From: Hymenobacter psoromatis
GTDB lineage: Bacteria; Bacteroidota; Bacteroidia; Cytophagales; Hymenobacteraceae
DNA length: 64,000 nt
Direction: 5' to 3'
Assembly (NCBI GenBank): GCA_001596155.1
Contig: CP014771.1
Coordinates: 1,550,001 to 1,614,000 of the forward strand
Shown: positions 63,975-64,000 of the stretch, piece by piece
Numbering within the stretch: position 1 is the stretch's first letter
Layout: each line of letters begins with the position of its first letter
Notes under the pieces: generated by a model
What the model saw: the letters and a program-made list of their open reading frames with translations, nothing else
Database searches by the model: none
Told to the model about the DNA's origin: nothing
Made by a program: the position numbers and the translations under genes

Positions 63975-64000
63975 TTGCCGGTAACGATAACGCAAATAAT

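Overview
The window is chromosomal DNA from a GC-rich member of the Bacteroidota, most likely Hymenobacter or a close relative in the Cytophagales. Evidence: SusC-like TonB receptor with a DUF4249 partner, a DUF3078 protein, a Bat-type VWA/TPR pair, Bacteroidota -7 promoter elements of the form TAnnTTTG at many starts, few Shine-Dalgarno sequences, and a C-rich octamer (CTACCCCC) scattered through genes and spacers. Housekeeping genes include gyrB, topB, ppk1, a Ppx/GppA phosphatase, an ABC1/UbiB-family kinase gene and three tRNAs (Arg-TCT, Pro-TGG, Ser-GCT).

Layout. 1-7 kb: DoxX protein, ABC exporter, decayed genes (AraC remnant, SRPBCC remnant, secreted fragment), SPFH protein, glycosyltransferase, BamA/TamA-like barrel. 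7-8.7 kb: RhuM-Fic gene split by an IS200/IS605 element just before its Fic motif. 8.7-12.2 kb: convergent ppx/ppk1 polyphosphate pair. 12.4-14.4 kb: accessory AT-rich patch with a possible uracil-DNA-glycosylase-like protein and a frameshifted WYL regulator. 14.4-24.4 kb: Uma2, AarF, DinB, thioesterase, methyltransferase, DUF2256, a DDE insertion sequence with 5-bp target duplication, a molybdopterin oxidoreductase/cytochrome b pair and an amidohydrolase. 24.5-29.3 kb: the main accessory island: XRE regulator, a complete three-gene ABC-three-component (ABC-3C) predicted conflict system, and a separate operon with an ADP-ribosyltransferase-like protein. 29.4-35 kb: penicillin-acylase-type hydrolase, then a TIM-barrel isomerase/GMC oxidoreductase/gluconate-dehydrogenase-subunit-3 operon. 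35.4-50 kb: deaminase, GNAT, gyrB, tRNAs with an HNH gene between them, Bat pair, thiolase, MORN/YwqK protein, an Lgt-like protein fused to a barrel-like domain, topB. 50-64 kb: EamA transporter with a duplicated remnant of its own 3' end, two TonB receptors, DUF3078, acyltransferase, carbonic anhydrase, DUF4249, a two-component system and a PAP2 phosphatase.

The most interesting region is 24.5-29.3 kb. The ABC-3C operon (restriction-endonuclease-like effector, middle component, DUF2326 ATPase) is bounded by a 16-nt direct repeat that is part of inverted repeats, one in the promoter region of the XRE gene and one upstream of the ABC-3C operon. This suggests either a shared operator through which the XRE protein controls the system, or the ends of a transferred cassette. 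A second notable theme is the number of long inverted-repeat elements (at least seven types) between genes, some nested or interrupted by an IS.
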